Shown piece by piece: positions 1 through 9,454 of a stretch of 64,000 bases of DNA. The notes beneath the pieces are model-generated. The model searched no databases and had not been told where the DNA came from. It saw only the letters and a program-made list of their open reading frames with translations. Made by a program: the position numbers and the translations under genes. Origin of the DNA: Segatella hominis (GTDB lineage: Bacteria > Bacteroidota > Bacteroidia > Bacteroidales > Bacteroidaceae); the NCBI RefSeq assembly GCF_019249725.2, contig NZ_CP137559.1:2855001-2919000 (forward strand), read 5' to 3'. The number at the start of each line of letters is the position of its first letter. Within the stretch, counting starts at the first letter, position 1.

Positions 1-556
1 TGGTTTCAGGAACTATTTCACTCCCCTGCTCGGGGTTCTTTTCACCTTTCCTTCACAGTACTCGTTCGCTATCGGTCTCACGGGAGTATTTAGCCTTACC
101 GGATGGTCCCGGCAGATTCGCGCAGGATTCCTCGTGTCCCGCGTTACTCAGGATACCGCTATGCTTGATTTGGCTTCGTGTACAGGACTATCACCTTCTG
201 TGATGTAACTTTCCAGATACTTCCACTCACCATTTCAATACAATGTCGCGGTCCTACAACCCCGATGGCGCCTTGCGACGTCAACGGTTTGGGCTGTTCC
301 CCGTTCGCTCGCCACTACTGGGGGAATCATTCATTTATTTTCTCTTCCTGCAGGTACTAAGATGTTTCAGTTCCCTGCGTTAGCTCTAACACATAAGTGC
401 TAGTAACCGTCCTTCAGACGGCTAGGTTGTCCCATTCGGAAATCTTCGGATCAAGGGTTATTTGCACCTACCCGAAGCTTATCGCAGCTTATCACGTCCT
501 TCATCGCCTCCGTGAGCCTAGGCATCCGCCATACGCCCTTTCTTACTTTCTTTACG
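1..556 (-). rRNA. rrl: 23S rRNA, 5' part (truncated by window edge)
   Basis: The minus strand reads the conserved 5' region of bacterial 23S rRNA. The start is recognisable by the stretch GGCGGATGCCTAGGC (about 512-532 on the plus strand as its complement). The mature 5' end is placed near 556 by analogy with Bacteroidales genes starting close to AAAGAAAGTAAGAA. Only about the first 550 nt are in the window. It follows the 16S gene in the usual order. Small ORFs here are shadows. Confidence 0.95.
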
Positions 557-908
557 ACTGTATTTGCTATTCGTTTCCGAACAGCGAATAAGTAGCTCAT
601 ACTTTCAGCTGTATTCTAACAAAGTGAAATCTCATCTTGCGATTTGATTTACTTTAGTCTGAACTAAAGTTCATTACTTACAGTTTTGCTTGTGTCAATA
701 TGTCAAAGATCTTCTTGCCTTGAAAGGCATAGTGGAGATTGTGGAGTTGAACCATTCTTTCGGGCCGTCCTATATATTATATAAGGTGTAAACCAGATAT
801 TTCAGGATTCCCTGTCTCCTGTATTTAATCAAACAGATGGTGCGTACAAGAAGAGAAGCGAACTTTTAATCAGATTTCCTATCACTTCATAGGAAATTCG
901 TCTCTCCA
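557..908 (-). other. 16S-23S internal transcribed spacer without intact tRNA genes
   Basis: About 350 bp lie between the 16S and 23S genes. Many Bacteroidales spacers carry tRNA-Ile and tRNA-Ala; I find no complete cloverleaf here. On the minus strand there is a stretch ATCTTTGACATATTGAC (about 690-710) that resembles the conserved spacer segment upstream of 23S in this group, and a tRNA-like 3' fragment at 730-756. Confidence 0.75.
730..756 (-). pseudogene. possible 3' remnant of a tRNA-Ala gene
   Basis: Read on the minus strand, the sequence is TGGTTCAACTCC followed by ACAATCTCCACTA. This resembles the T-arm and 3' acceptor strand of Bacteroidales tRNA-Ala (GGTTCGA-TCC ... TCTCCAC). No D-arm or anticodon arm precedes it, and the T-stem pairs poorly. 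It sits where the tRNA-Ala would end in a tRNA-containing spacer. The match is short and could be chance. Confidence 0.35.
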
Positions 909-2441
<1,533 letters not shown>

Positions 2442-2763
2442 AAAATATCATTTTTACTTCTTATTCCATTGCTGGAACAATCGGTGTTTGTTGTCTGTAC
2501 TTAGGACGAATATCCTTTTTCGTTTATTGAAGCTTAGTAAACCTGACTTGTCAATTTCTTGACGGTTCGTTTCTTTTACCCAGTTAATCTTCTCATTTCT
2601 AAGAAGTTAACCGCTTCTTGTACTACTTGTCTGTTTATGTAAAATCTTTCAAAGAACTCTTTCTTCGCAAGTTAGGCTGCGCTCAACAATCGAAATAAAT
2701 TTCATTGTATTCGACTTGCACTAACTTTCTTTTGTTGCTAAGAGAAAGTGTATTTCTCAAAAG
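2442..2763 (-). other. rRNA leader region
   Basis: About 320 bp separate the predicted rRNA transcription start from the mature 16S 5' end. No ORF or tRNA is supported. It probably holds the leader with processing and antitermination sites, which I cannot place exactly. Confidence 0.55.
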
Positions 2764-2769
2764 CGAGTG

Positions 2770-2801
2770 CAAAAGTACTAACTATTTTTCATTCCACCAA
2801 A
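2770..2801 (-). promoter_or_regulatory. rRNA operon promoter
   Basis: The minus strand has a -33 box TTTG (2798-2801), a 20-bp spacer, and a -7 box TACTTTTG (2770-2777) followed by GCACTCGC. This fits the Bacteroidota sigma-factor consensus TTTG-N19/21-TAnnTTTG and lies about 330 bp upstream of 16S. Confidence 0.8.
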
Positions 2802-2969
2802 TATTTCGAGAAAAAAGTTTCAAAAATAGCATAATTTTAACATTTGATTACATATTGAGAGATAATTAATGCAAGTGCACATTATAATATACATACGCAC
2901 TCCCGCCTGTGCACGCTGGCATGCATACACAGGCATAAACATAATATAATTGGAAATTTGAAAAGCGAA

Positions 2970-3080
2970 ACGAGAAAAAGCCTTCACCCTTCACCCTATC
3001 AATATAAATATCTGGCATACAGATAGTTATAGACAAAACAACTAAAAACCACCCTTCACCACCCTTCACCTCCCATCACC
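2970..3080 (+). repeat. GGTGAAG-heptad repeat element, copy C (degenerate)
   Basis: It has a run of CCCTTCA heptads (2981-2997), then about 50 bp including TATAAATATCTGG, then a second run of CACCCTTCACC units (3049-3080). The layout matches the better preserved copies at 3323-3428 (inverted) and 58601-58703. There is no reading frame. Confidence 0.5.
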
Positions 3081-3132
3081 TCAATCTAAAAATCGCATTT
3101 ACCCTAAAAACCTACTATGAAGGCTAAAACTG

Positions 3133-3169
3133 GTCGTCTATTAAGACCAAAAGCAGTCGTCTATTAAGA
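3133..3169 (+). repeat. two direct copies of GTCGTCTATTAAGA, 23 bp apart
   Basis: The 14-bp word GTCGTCTATTAAGA starts at 3133 and again at 3156. The 23-bp period is the same as in the arrays at 5727, 33656 and (22 bp) 3596 and 26733, although the words are unrelated. Just downstream (3178-3208) is a decayed relative of the GTGTGTCATAAGTTCATGACGC terminator hairpin found at 5524. Confidence 0.6.
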
Positions 3170-3322
3170 TCAAGAGAGTGTGTGTGTCATAAGTCCATGA
3201 TGCAATTTTTCTCATCGGATTTAAACGGAAATATATATATTTTTCATAATCAGCCAAATTTCAAATAAAACGAAGAACCCGTCAATCCAAGCTAAAAAAA
3301 GGCTAAAAACGGCAAAAAAGAT

Positions 3323-3428
3323 GAAGGGCGGTGAAGGGTGGTGAAGGGTTAAATTTTACCATTCACCCACGAATCCCCAGTATTTATCGGCTTTTCTGGC
3401 GAACAGGTGAAGGGTGAAGGGTAAAATC
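3323..3428 (-). repeat. GGTGAAG-heptad repeat element, copy B
   Basis: Read on the minus strand it starts GATTTTACCCTTCACCC, continues through TTCGCC, GATAAATACTGGGG and ends in further CCCTTCACC units. This parallels copy A at 58601-58703 base for base over most of the first 50 positions. It is inverted relative to copy C at 2970-3080, with about 240 bp between them. Confidence 0.65.
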
Positions 3429-3595
3429 GTATTTCCATTTTAAATTTTCTGCGCTATAAAGATTTTTCTAAAATCTACCACATTTATTTTTATATAAAGA
3501 CCGCAACAAACATTTTCTATAATTAAGAAAATATGAGAACAGAATGCCAAGCAGATATTCTTGTTTCGCCAAGCTTGCAAAGCGCCTTAGGAAGG

Positions 3596-3672
3596 GCACT
3601 ATTGTGCCAAGGCAAGGGCACCATAGTGCTCGGGTAAGAGCACTATGGTGCCCCCGAGAAGTGCAATGGTGC
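3596..3672 (+). repeat. array of four GCACyATrGTGC-type palindromic words, 22-bp period
   Basis: Words GCACTATTGTGC (3596), GCACCATAGTGC (3618), GCACTATGGTGC (3640) and GCAATGGTGC (3663) are near-palindromes starting 22-23 bp apart. Spacers between them differ. The array lies between the rRNA operon and the isomerase gene. An ORF can be drawn through it but has no protein-like features. Confidence 0.7.
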
Positions 3673-3858
3673 ACAAGTCAGACACCACCCGTAAACCCGA
3701 AGCCCAGATTTCTATCTTTCAGAGATACGGGTCGCAAACAAGTCATTTGCACTTCGAAAACAACCGCATAAAATGTCTCATTTACCTATCGTTATGTTTC
3801 ATTAGTAAAGAAACACTCATTCTCTGGCGTTATTTCACGATAAATAATCTTAAAACCA

Positions 3859-3889
3859 TTGGTAGATTCAAATTAAAATTGTACTTTTG
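3859..3889 (+). promoter_or_regulatory. promoter of the sugar isomerase gene
   Basis: -33 TTGG (3859-3862), 19-bp spacer, -7 TACTTTTG (3882-3889). Transcription would start near 3896, giving a leader of about 115 nt before the ATG at 4010. Confidence 0.7.
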
Positions 3890-4009
3890 TGGTCAGAAAA
3901 TTTCCATTTATATGGAGACACCCCTATAAACAAGCGAAGGAAGAAATCTGAATTCGCAGTGACAAAACTTAAAGAATCTAAATAATTAATATACAAAAAC
4001 AATACTATT

Positions 4010-5488
4010 ATGGTAAGCAAAAACATTCCAGTAGTCAAGCTCGGTATCATTGCCGTTAGCCGTGACTGTTTCCCTATTGCTCTCTCTACTCAGCGTCGTG
4101 AGAACATCGTAAAAGAATACAAAGGTGACTTGTACAACTGCAAGACAACAGTAGAAAATGAGCAAGATATGCTCAAGGCTGTAGCTGATGTGAAAGAGCA
4201 GGGTTGCAATGCATTAGTTGTATTCCTTGGCAACTTTGGTCCAGAGACACCAGAGACATTGATTGCCAAAAACTTTGATGGCCCAGTAATGTTTGTTGCT
4301 GCAGCAGAAGGCGATGGCGACATGATCAATGGTCGTGGCGATGCATATTGCGGTATGCTCAACTGCTCTTACAACCTCGGTATGCGCCACTTGAAGGGAT
4401 ATATTCCTGAGTACCCAGTAGGCACAGCAGAGGATGTAGCAAAGATGATAGCAGACTTCGTACCAGTGGCTCGTGTCATTCTCGGTTTGAAGGGTTTAAA
4501 GATCATTACATTCGGTCCTCGTCCTCAGGATTTCTTCGCTTGCAATGCTCCTATCAAGGGCTTGTATGAACTGGGTGTAGAAATCGAGGAAAATTCAGAG
4601 CTCGACCTTCTCGTATCTTATAAGGAACATGAGAACGACCCACGCATCGATGATGTATGCAAGGATATGGCGGAAGAAATGGGCGAAGGCAAGTACTATC
4701 CTGACTTGAGCCGCCGCATGGCACAGTTTGAGTTGACATTGCTCGACTGGGCAGAGAACCACAAGGGTTCACGCCAGTATGTAGCATTTGCCGACAAGTG
4801 CTGGCCTGCATTCCCAAGCCAGTTCGGTTTTGAGCCATGCTATGTAAACAGCCGTTTGGTAAGCCGTGGCATCCCTGTAGCTTGCGAGGTAGATATCTAT
4901 GGTGCACTCTCTGAGTATATCGGTATGTGTGCTTCCGACGATACAGTAACATTGCTCGACATCAACAACTCAGTACCTAAGTACATCTATGATGAGGACA
5001 TCGTTGGCAAGTACGACTACAAATTGACCGATACCTTCATGGGCTTCCACTGCGGTAACACGCCTCAGTGCAAGATGTGTTCTACCCGTGCCATCAAGTA
5101 TCAGTTGATTCAGAACCGTTTGTTGGAGAATGGCGGCAAACCAGACTTTACCCGTGGTACTCTGGAAGGAGACATAGCAGCTTCAGACATCACATTCTAT
5201 CGCTTGCAGTGCGATTCAGAGGGCAATCTCCGCAGCTACATTGCCGAAGGAGAAGTTCTCGACGTTCCTACCCGTTCATTCGGTGGTATCGGTATCTTCG
5301 CTATCAAAGAGATGGGTCGTTTCTACCGCCACGTATTGATCCAGAAGGGTTATCCACATCATGGAGCCGTAGCATTCTCTCACGTAGGCAAGACCCTGTT
5401 TGAGGTATTCAAGTATCTCGGCATCAAGGACATCGCTTACAACCAGCCAGCAACTTTGCCTTATCCTACAGAGAATCCTTGGAAGTAA
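4010..5488 (+). CDS. L-fucose/L-arabinose isomerase family protein
   Basis: This 492-residue cytoplasmic protein resembles the fucose isomerase-like family, metal-dependent ketol isomerases that convert an aldose to a ketose. The N-terminal half has the Rossmann-like region expected of the family (stretches such as GNFGPETPETL and FVAAAEGDGD). The C-terminal half has Cys/His-rich metal-site-like segments (FMGFHCGNTP, PHHGAVAFSH). No signal peptide or membrane segment is seen. The length is that of short fucose-isomerase-like proteins rather than the nearly 600-residue E. coli FucI, so the exact sugar is uncertain. It is monocistronic, between its own promoter and a terminator at 5524. The fucosidase in the locus at 46 kb makes fucose a plausible substrate, which is inference. 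Confidence 0.8.
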   Translation: MVSKNIPVVKLGIIAVSRDCFPIALSTQRRENIVKEYKGDLYNCKTTVENEQDMLKAVADVKEQGCNALVVFLGNFGPETPETLIAKNFDGPVMFVAAAEGDGDMINGRGDAYCGMLNCSYNLGMRHLKGYIPEYPVGTAEDVAKMIADFVPVARVILGLKGLKIITFGPRPQDFFACNAPIKGLYELGVEIEENSELDLLVSYKEHENDPRIDDVCKDMAEEMGEGKYYPDLSRRMAQFELTLLDWAENHKGSRQYVAFADKCWPAFPSQFGFEPCYVNSRLVSRGIPVACEVDIYGALSEYIGMCASDDTVTLLDINNSVPKYIYDEDIVGKYDYKLTDTFMGFHCGNTPQCKMCSTRAIKYQLIQNRLLENGGKPDFTRGTLEGDIAASDITFYRLQCDSEGNLRSYIAEGEVLDVPTRSFGGIGIFAIKEMGRFYRHVLIQKGYPHHGAVAFSHVGKTLFEVFKYLGIKDIAYNQPATLPYPTENPWK

Positions 5489-5523
5489 TTATAAGAAACA
5501 TTATATTACACTATAATCACAAG

Positions 5524-5556
5524 AGGGTGTGTCATAAGTTCATGACGCACCCTTTT
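5524..5556 (+). terminator. rho-independent terminator after the isomerase gene
   Basis: Stem AGGGTGTGTCAT / ATGACGCACCCT with a 6-nt loop, followed by TTTTT. The same stem family recurs at 5992, 30481 and 52504. Confidence 0.85.
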
Positions 5557-5718
5557 TCGCAACTTGAATAAATTAAGTTAAAATTAATTAGGTAGGTTGC
5601 TGTTGGTAATTGAAATACAAAAAGATACTGTAGCTATAGGCAACAAAAATCAATCATTTTTATTAACAAAATTATATTTAAGCTCAGCATTTCCTCTAAA
5701 GAAGTGCAAGCACGAACT

Positions 5719-5834
5719 CTAATGATGCGCTTTATTAAGGTCTAATGATGCGCATCGTTAGGTATTAATAAAGCGCATCGTTAGGTGTTAATAAAGCGCA
5801 TCATTAGGTGTTAAAGAAGCGCATCGTTAGGTCA
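5719..5834 (+). repeat. 23-bp-period array of GCGCATCrTTAGG words
   Basis: Five GCGC-anchored units start at 5727, 5750, 5773, 5796 and 5819, exactly 23 bp apart. Typical unit: GCGCATCGTTAGGT then GTTAATAAA. The first unit is partly inverted: TAATGATGCGCTTTATTAA (5720-5738) is the exact reverse complement of TTAATAAAGCGCATCATTA inside the array. It lies between two terminators in the gap between convergent genes. I see no coding sequence in 5489-6093. Confidence 0.85.
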
Positions 5835-5990
5835 TGTGGATTTTTTACCAGTTATATTCCTGGAAATCAGCAAATTATACTCCTTTCAAGACAGCGAATT
5901 TCAGTCGATCCTTGGTCATGCACCTTGAGAAAAATTCATGGTAGCAATAGGATGAGGCATAAAACCATAGAACTTTTTCGCAGAAAAAAC

Positions 5991-6030
5991 AAGGGTGTGT
6001 CATAGAAAAAATACGACACACCCTCTTTTT
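5991..6030 (-). terminator. bidirectional terminator after the alpha-galactosidase gene
   Basis: Stem AGGGTGTGTC / GACACACCCT with a 13-nt loop. Plus strand is followed by CTTTTT; minus strand is followed by TGTTTTTT. It most directly serves the minus-strand gene ending at 6094. Confidence 0.75.
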
Positions 6031-6093
6031 GTGTAAAATTATATGTGATGACCTATTGAATTATCAGCAGATAATCACCGCTAAAGCGATGAA

Positions 6094-8289
6094 TTACTGA
6101 GCCTCCAAATAGAGCACTCGTGAAGACCAGTCTGTTTTCTTGCCCCAATCTACTTCATTGGTGTAAGGCATTTCCAAACCATGTTCCATCAAATACTTAC
6201 CCGAATAGGACTTACCCTCGCAGTCGAGAGGCTTGTTGTCGATGACATCCAGCTCACGTACCTTATACATCTTATTGGCATCCAAACCAGCCATCTTGAC
6301 TAATGGCAAATGTACATTATAGAAATTAGCTATCTTCCACCAATAGAACACAGCCTTGTCCTTTGCCTCGCTTACATACATGATGGAAGACAAACCCTGA
6401 TTATCGTATGGTGAAACCAAGCGATAGAGATCACCAAACTGTACAACAGGGCGGATTTCCTTATACTCAGAAATGGCTTTCTTGCAAAGCGCCTTCTCTT
6501 CATCAGTCATATTCTTAGGCTGGATTTCCATACCCAGACGACCGCTCATCGCCACATCAATACGATACTTCAAGGAAGTGGTACGGAAGACGGTATGATT
6601 AGGAACCGCAGAGATATGGCTTGCCATAGCGATGGCTGGGAAGAAATAGCTGGTACCATACTGCATGTAGATACGCTGGAGGGCATCGGTATTATCGCTC
6701 ACCCAAAACTCGTCGAAGCCACGGAGCATTCCCCAGTTGGCTCTACCACCACCACTCGCACAGCACTGGATAACTACATCTTTATATTTGGCACGGATAC
6801 GGTCGATAACTTTGGCAAATCCCTGATGATAAGCGATATAGAGATGACTCTGATCTGCCATTGGTAGATATTGGCTTCCATGATTCATAATGGCCATGTT
6901 GGCATCCCACTTGATGTAAGCAATCTCAGGATACTTGGTCAGCAAATTGTCAACCACACCATAAACAAAGTCCTGTACCTTCGGATTGGACAGATCGAGA
7001 ACCAGCTGCGTACCGCCACGTCCCAATACTGCATCACGCTTAGGAGCCTTGATGACCCAGTCTGGATGTTTCTCATAAAGTTCACTTACAGAATTGGTCA
7101 TTTCCGGTTCAATCCAAATACCAAATTTCACGCCGTTTTTCTTGGCATCACGAAGCAAACCCTCTATGCCATCAGGCAATTTTTCGGTATCAACCACCCA
7201 GTCGCCAAGTGCACAGTTGTCTGTCTTACGAGGATATTTCTTGCCAAACCATCCGTCATCCATCACAAAGAGTTCACCTCCCATGCTATGTATGTCGGCC
7301 ATCATCTGGTCCATCCCCTTCTGATTGATATCGAAATAAACGCCCTCCCAGGAGTTCAAAAGGATGTCACGCTCCTTGTCACCATGAGCGAGGATATACT
7401 TACGTCCCCATTTATGGAAATTGCGACTTGCGCCACTCAAACCTTCTGTGGAATAAGTCAAAGCGAGAGCTGGAGTCTTGAAAGTCTCACCTTTCTTCAG
7501 ATGATACTCAGAATTCTGCTCATTGATACCAGCAAAGAAGTAGTGATATTCCGTATCGTCGGTAACCGTTTTCAACTTATAGTTGCCGCTATATACAAGC
7601 GCTGCGCCAATGACATCACCCGTATTCTCCTGTCCCTTGCCATTGAGTGAGAACATCACTTCACCATGATCGGTATGAGAATTTCGAGTACCGTCGTTGT
7701 TGCGGATAACAAATTCGCCTGGTTGCAGTTTCTCGTGACTGAGTTGTCCCTCGTTCGCCCAAGTGCCAGAGAGATGGCTCATCCAGACATCCCCGCGGCG
7801 GATAGGAAGCATGGCAGATGCGAAAGTAGTCAGAGTGACCGTTCCCTTCTCGCCGTTCTGGATTTCCGTCCAAGCCTCAATCATATCCACATCACTATAT
7901 GTGCGATATTTCAAATCCACCTTTATACGATATACAGGATCCTTGAGATGGATGGTAGTGACGGTAGTATTTCCTTCCGCTTTCACATCGCTTCCGGTTG
8001 CCACGAGTGCAGTAGAGAGATTTCCATCGCTATGACGCATGGCGAGCGCAGCCTCAGCAGGGGTATTCAAACCATAAGCAGGATAAGCATCCATACGACC
8101 ATTATCTGCCACTTTCAGATTCTGTAAATCTGCGTTATTCAACCTGGTACCGAAATAGAGATACTGGGCAGGCTTGCCGTTCTCTACATCAAGAACAAGC
8201 GACATTTTCCCTGTATTCACCGATACCTTTTCTGCCATCGCAGGCAAAGCAATGGTCAAGAGTAAGAAAGCAATTGATTTTAACTTCAT
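6094..8289 (-). CDS. secreted alpha-galactosidase, GH36
   Basis: It hydrolyses terminal alpha-linked galactose, probably in the periplasm. The 731-residue product starts with a signal peptide (MKLKSIAFLLLTIALPAMA). The ATG at 8289 was chosen because upstream in-frame codons lie across or before the promoter at 8341-8371. Family marks: an N-terminal beta-sandwich region, DDGWFGKK, WIEPEM, then the nucleophile motif YIKWDAN with Asp-462, and CASGGGR followed by SDNTD with the presumed acid/base Asp-532. The length is normal for GH36. It is transcribed alone, convergent to the isomerase gene, with its own promoter and terminator. The galactoside source could be plant raffinose-type sugars or host glycans; the sequence does not decide. 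Confidence 0.92.
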   Translation of the reverse strand: MKLKSIAFLLLTIALPAMAEKVSVNTGKMSLVLDVENGKPAQYLYFGTRLNNADLQNLKVADNGRMDAYPAYGLNTPAEAALAMRHSDGNLSTALVATGSDVKAEGNTTVTTIHLKDPVYRIKVDLKYRTYSDVDMIEAWTEIQNGEKGTVTLTTFASAMLPIRRGDVWMSHLSGTWANEGQLSHEKLQPGEFVIRNNDGTRNSHTDHGEVMFSLNGKGQENTGDVIGAALVYSGNYKLKTVTDDTEYHYFFAGINEQNSEYHLKKGETFKTPALALTYSTEGLSGASRNFHKWGRKYILAHGDKERDILLNSWEGVYFDINQKGMDQMMADIHSMGGELFVMDDGWFGKKYPRKTDNCALGDWVVDTEKLPDGIEGLLRDAKKNGVKFGIWIEPEMTNSVSELYEKHPDWVIKAPKRDAVLGRGGTQLVLDLSNPKVQDFVYGVVDNLLTKYPEIAYIKWDANMAIMNHGSQYLPMADQSHLYIAYHQGFAKVIDRIRAKYKDVVIQCCASGGGRANWGMLRGFDEFWVSDNTDALQRIYMQYGTSYFFPAIAMASHISAVPNHTVFRTTSLKYRIDVAMSGRLGMEIQPKNMTDEEKALCKKAISEYKEIRPVVQFGDLYRLVSPYDNQGLSSIMYVSEAKDKAVFYWWKIANFYNVHLPLVKMAGLDANKMYKVRELDVIDNKPLDCEGKSYSGKYLMEHGLEMPYTNEVDWGKKTDWSSRVLYLEAQ

Positions 8290-8340
8290 GATATATCGTT
8301 CAGTTATTAGTATTACACGATTTTCTTCTGTTTTCGAATG

Positions 8341-8371
8341 CAAAAATATAAAAAAGAGCAATACATACCAA
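8341..8371 (-). promoter_or_regulatory. promoter of the alpha-galactosidase gene
   Basis: Minus strand -33 TTGG (8368-8371), 19-bp spacer, -7 TATTTTTG (8341-8348). Transcription starts near 8334, which excludes start codons upstream of it. Confidence 0.7.
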
Positions 8372-8492
8372 TACTTTTTTAATTTATTTTCAGGAGAAAG
8401 CAGAAAAGGGCAAGAAATTGATAAATAAAGCAAAGAAAAATCAATAGGAAAGAGATGCGAAATCATCTCTTGAGAAGATTTATGAAAAAAAG

Positions 8493-8524
8493 TTTGTGCA
8501 TTTCAGATAATAATACTAATTTTG
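8493..8524 (+). promoter_or_regulatory. promoter of the hemolysin III-like gene
   Basis: -33 TTTG (8493-8496), 20-bp spacer, -7 TAATTTTG (8517-8524), with an ATG at 8607. Together with the divergent promoter at 8341 it accounts for the 8290-8606 gap. Confidence 0.65.
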
Positions 8525-8606
8525 TCCACGAATACAAGATATAAAAGCAATAGAAATAAACAGGTTTAATAGAAAGGTATTAAAGATAAAAACATAATTA
8601 AGCAAT

Positions 8607-9263
8607 ATGAAACTCAAAATTCATTTCAACCATAAGGAGGAACTCTGGAACTCCTGGTCTCATGCCGGAGGCATCCTGCTGGGTGTCATCGTGGGCATCA
8701 TCTTCCTCTATTGGTGTTTCACTCAGCACAATGGTTGGGCCACAGCGGGCATCATCCTCTATCTTTTCGGTATGCTCATGTCATACATCGCTTCCACCAC
8801 CTATCATGCCATTTCTGCCTGGAGCAAGTGGAAGGAACGGCTGCGCAAGTGGGATCATGCCGCCATCTACTGGCATATTGCCGGTTCCTACTCCCCTATC
8901 ACGCTCATAGCCATGCGCGAACAGGGATATTGGGGATGGAGCCTTTTTATCTTTATCTGGGCTTGCGCCATTGCCGGAACCGTCATGAGTTTTGCCAAGC
9001 TCAAGGACCACAGCAACTTAGAGACGCTCTGCTTTGTCGGCATGGGTCTCTCTGTTCTCGTTGCCTTCAAGCCGCTTATCGATTCTGTTTCCCCAGCCAC
9101 AGTCTGGTGGATTATTGCAGAAGGTATTTGCTACATCACGGGTGCTGTGTTCTACAGTATCAACAAGAAGAAATACATGCATTCCGTGTTCCATTTCTTT
9201 GTACTGGCAGGTAGTGTCTGCCACATCATCGCCGTTTGGGACATTCTCATGAAATATATCTAA
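8607..9263 (+). CDS. hemolysin III / TrhA-type (PAQR family) membrane protein
   Basis: The 218-residue product is an integral membrane protein with about seven hydrophobic segments. It shows family landmarks: N-terminal EELWNSWSHAGG, STTYHAIS near residues 66-73, WDHAAIYWHIAGSYSP near 91-106, and a C-terminal HSVFHFFVLAGSVCHIIAV. The His residues match the metal-binding site of the PAQR/HlyIII superfamily. In other bacteria members influence membrane fluidity; cytolysis was reported for the Bacillus member. Direct function here is unknown. It is a single gene with its own promoter. Confidence 0.88.
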   Translation: MKLKIHFNHKEELWNSWSHAGGILLGVIVGIIFLYWCFTQHNGWATAGIILYLFGMLMSYIASTTYHAISAWSKWKERLRKWDHAAIYWHIAGSYSPITLIAMREQGYWGWSLFIFIWACAIAGTVMSFAKLKDHSNLETLCFVGMGLSVLVAFKPLIDSVSPATVWWIIAEGICYITGAVFYSINKKKYMHSVFHFFVLAGSVCHIIAVWDILMKYI

Positions 9264-9319
9264 ACGACTTAATAAAAAGTATCAAATATTACAAGACATT
9301 CATCCATATCATACTCTTC

Positions 9320-9338
9320 TTATAATATAATAAGGTGG
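9320..9338 (+). repeat. TATAATAAGGTG short motif (one of six)
   Basis: TTATAATATAATAAGGTGG. Similar short sequences occur at 771-790, 11572-11591, 13703-13720 (inverted), 42018-42030 (inverted) and 44698-44720. They lie in or next to intergenic sequence. Role unknown. Confidence 0.45.
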
Positions 9339-9382
9339 AATTGTTAACAATACGTTAAAGTATGAAAATAATTGCCCCAAAG

Positions 9383-9414
9383 TTTGGAACTTATCGCAGA
9401 AAAGCATACCTTTG
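9383..9414 (+). promoter_or_regulatory. promoter of the ABC transporter operon
   Basis: -33 TTTG (9383-9386), 20-bp spacer, -7 TACCTTTG (9407-9414); ATG at 9455. Confidence 0.75.
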
Positions 9415-9454
9415 CAGTGTTCTATTGAAGTAGTACACTAAAACATTAAAGATT

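Noticed and set aside
2866..3771. ORFs of 60-75 codons in the repeat-rich region beside the rRNA promoter.
   Set aside because: They run through the heptad and palindrome arrays, and no signal, domain or promoter fits.
5719..5834. Word array considered as a CRISPR array.
   Set aside because: The 23-bp units are contiguous near-copies; no variable spacers.
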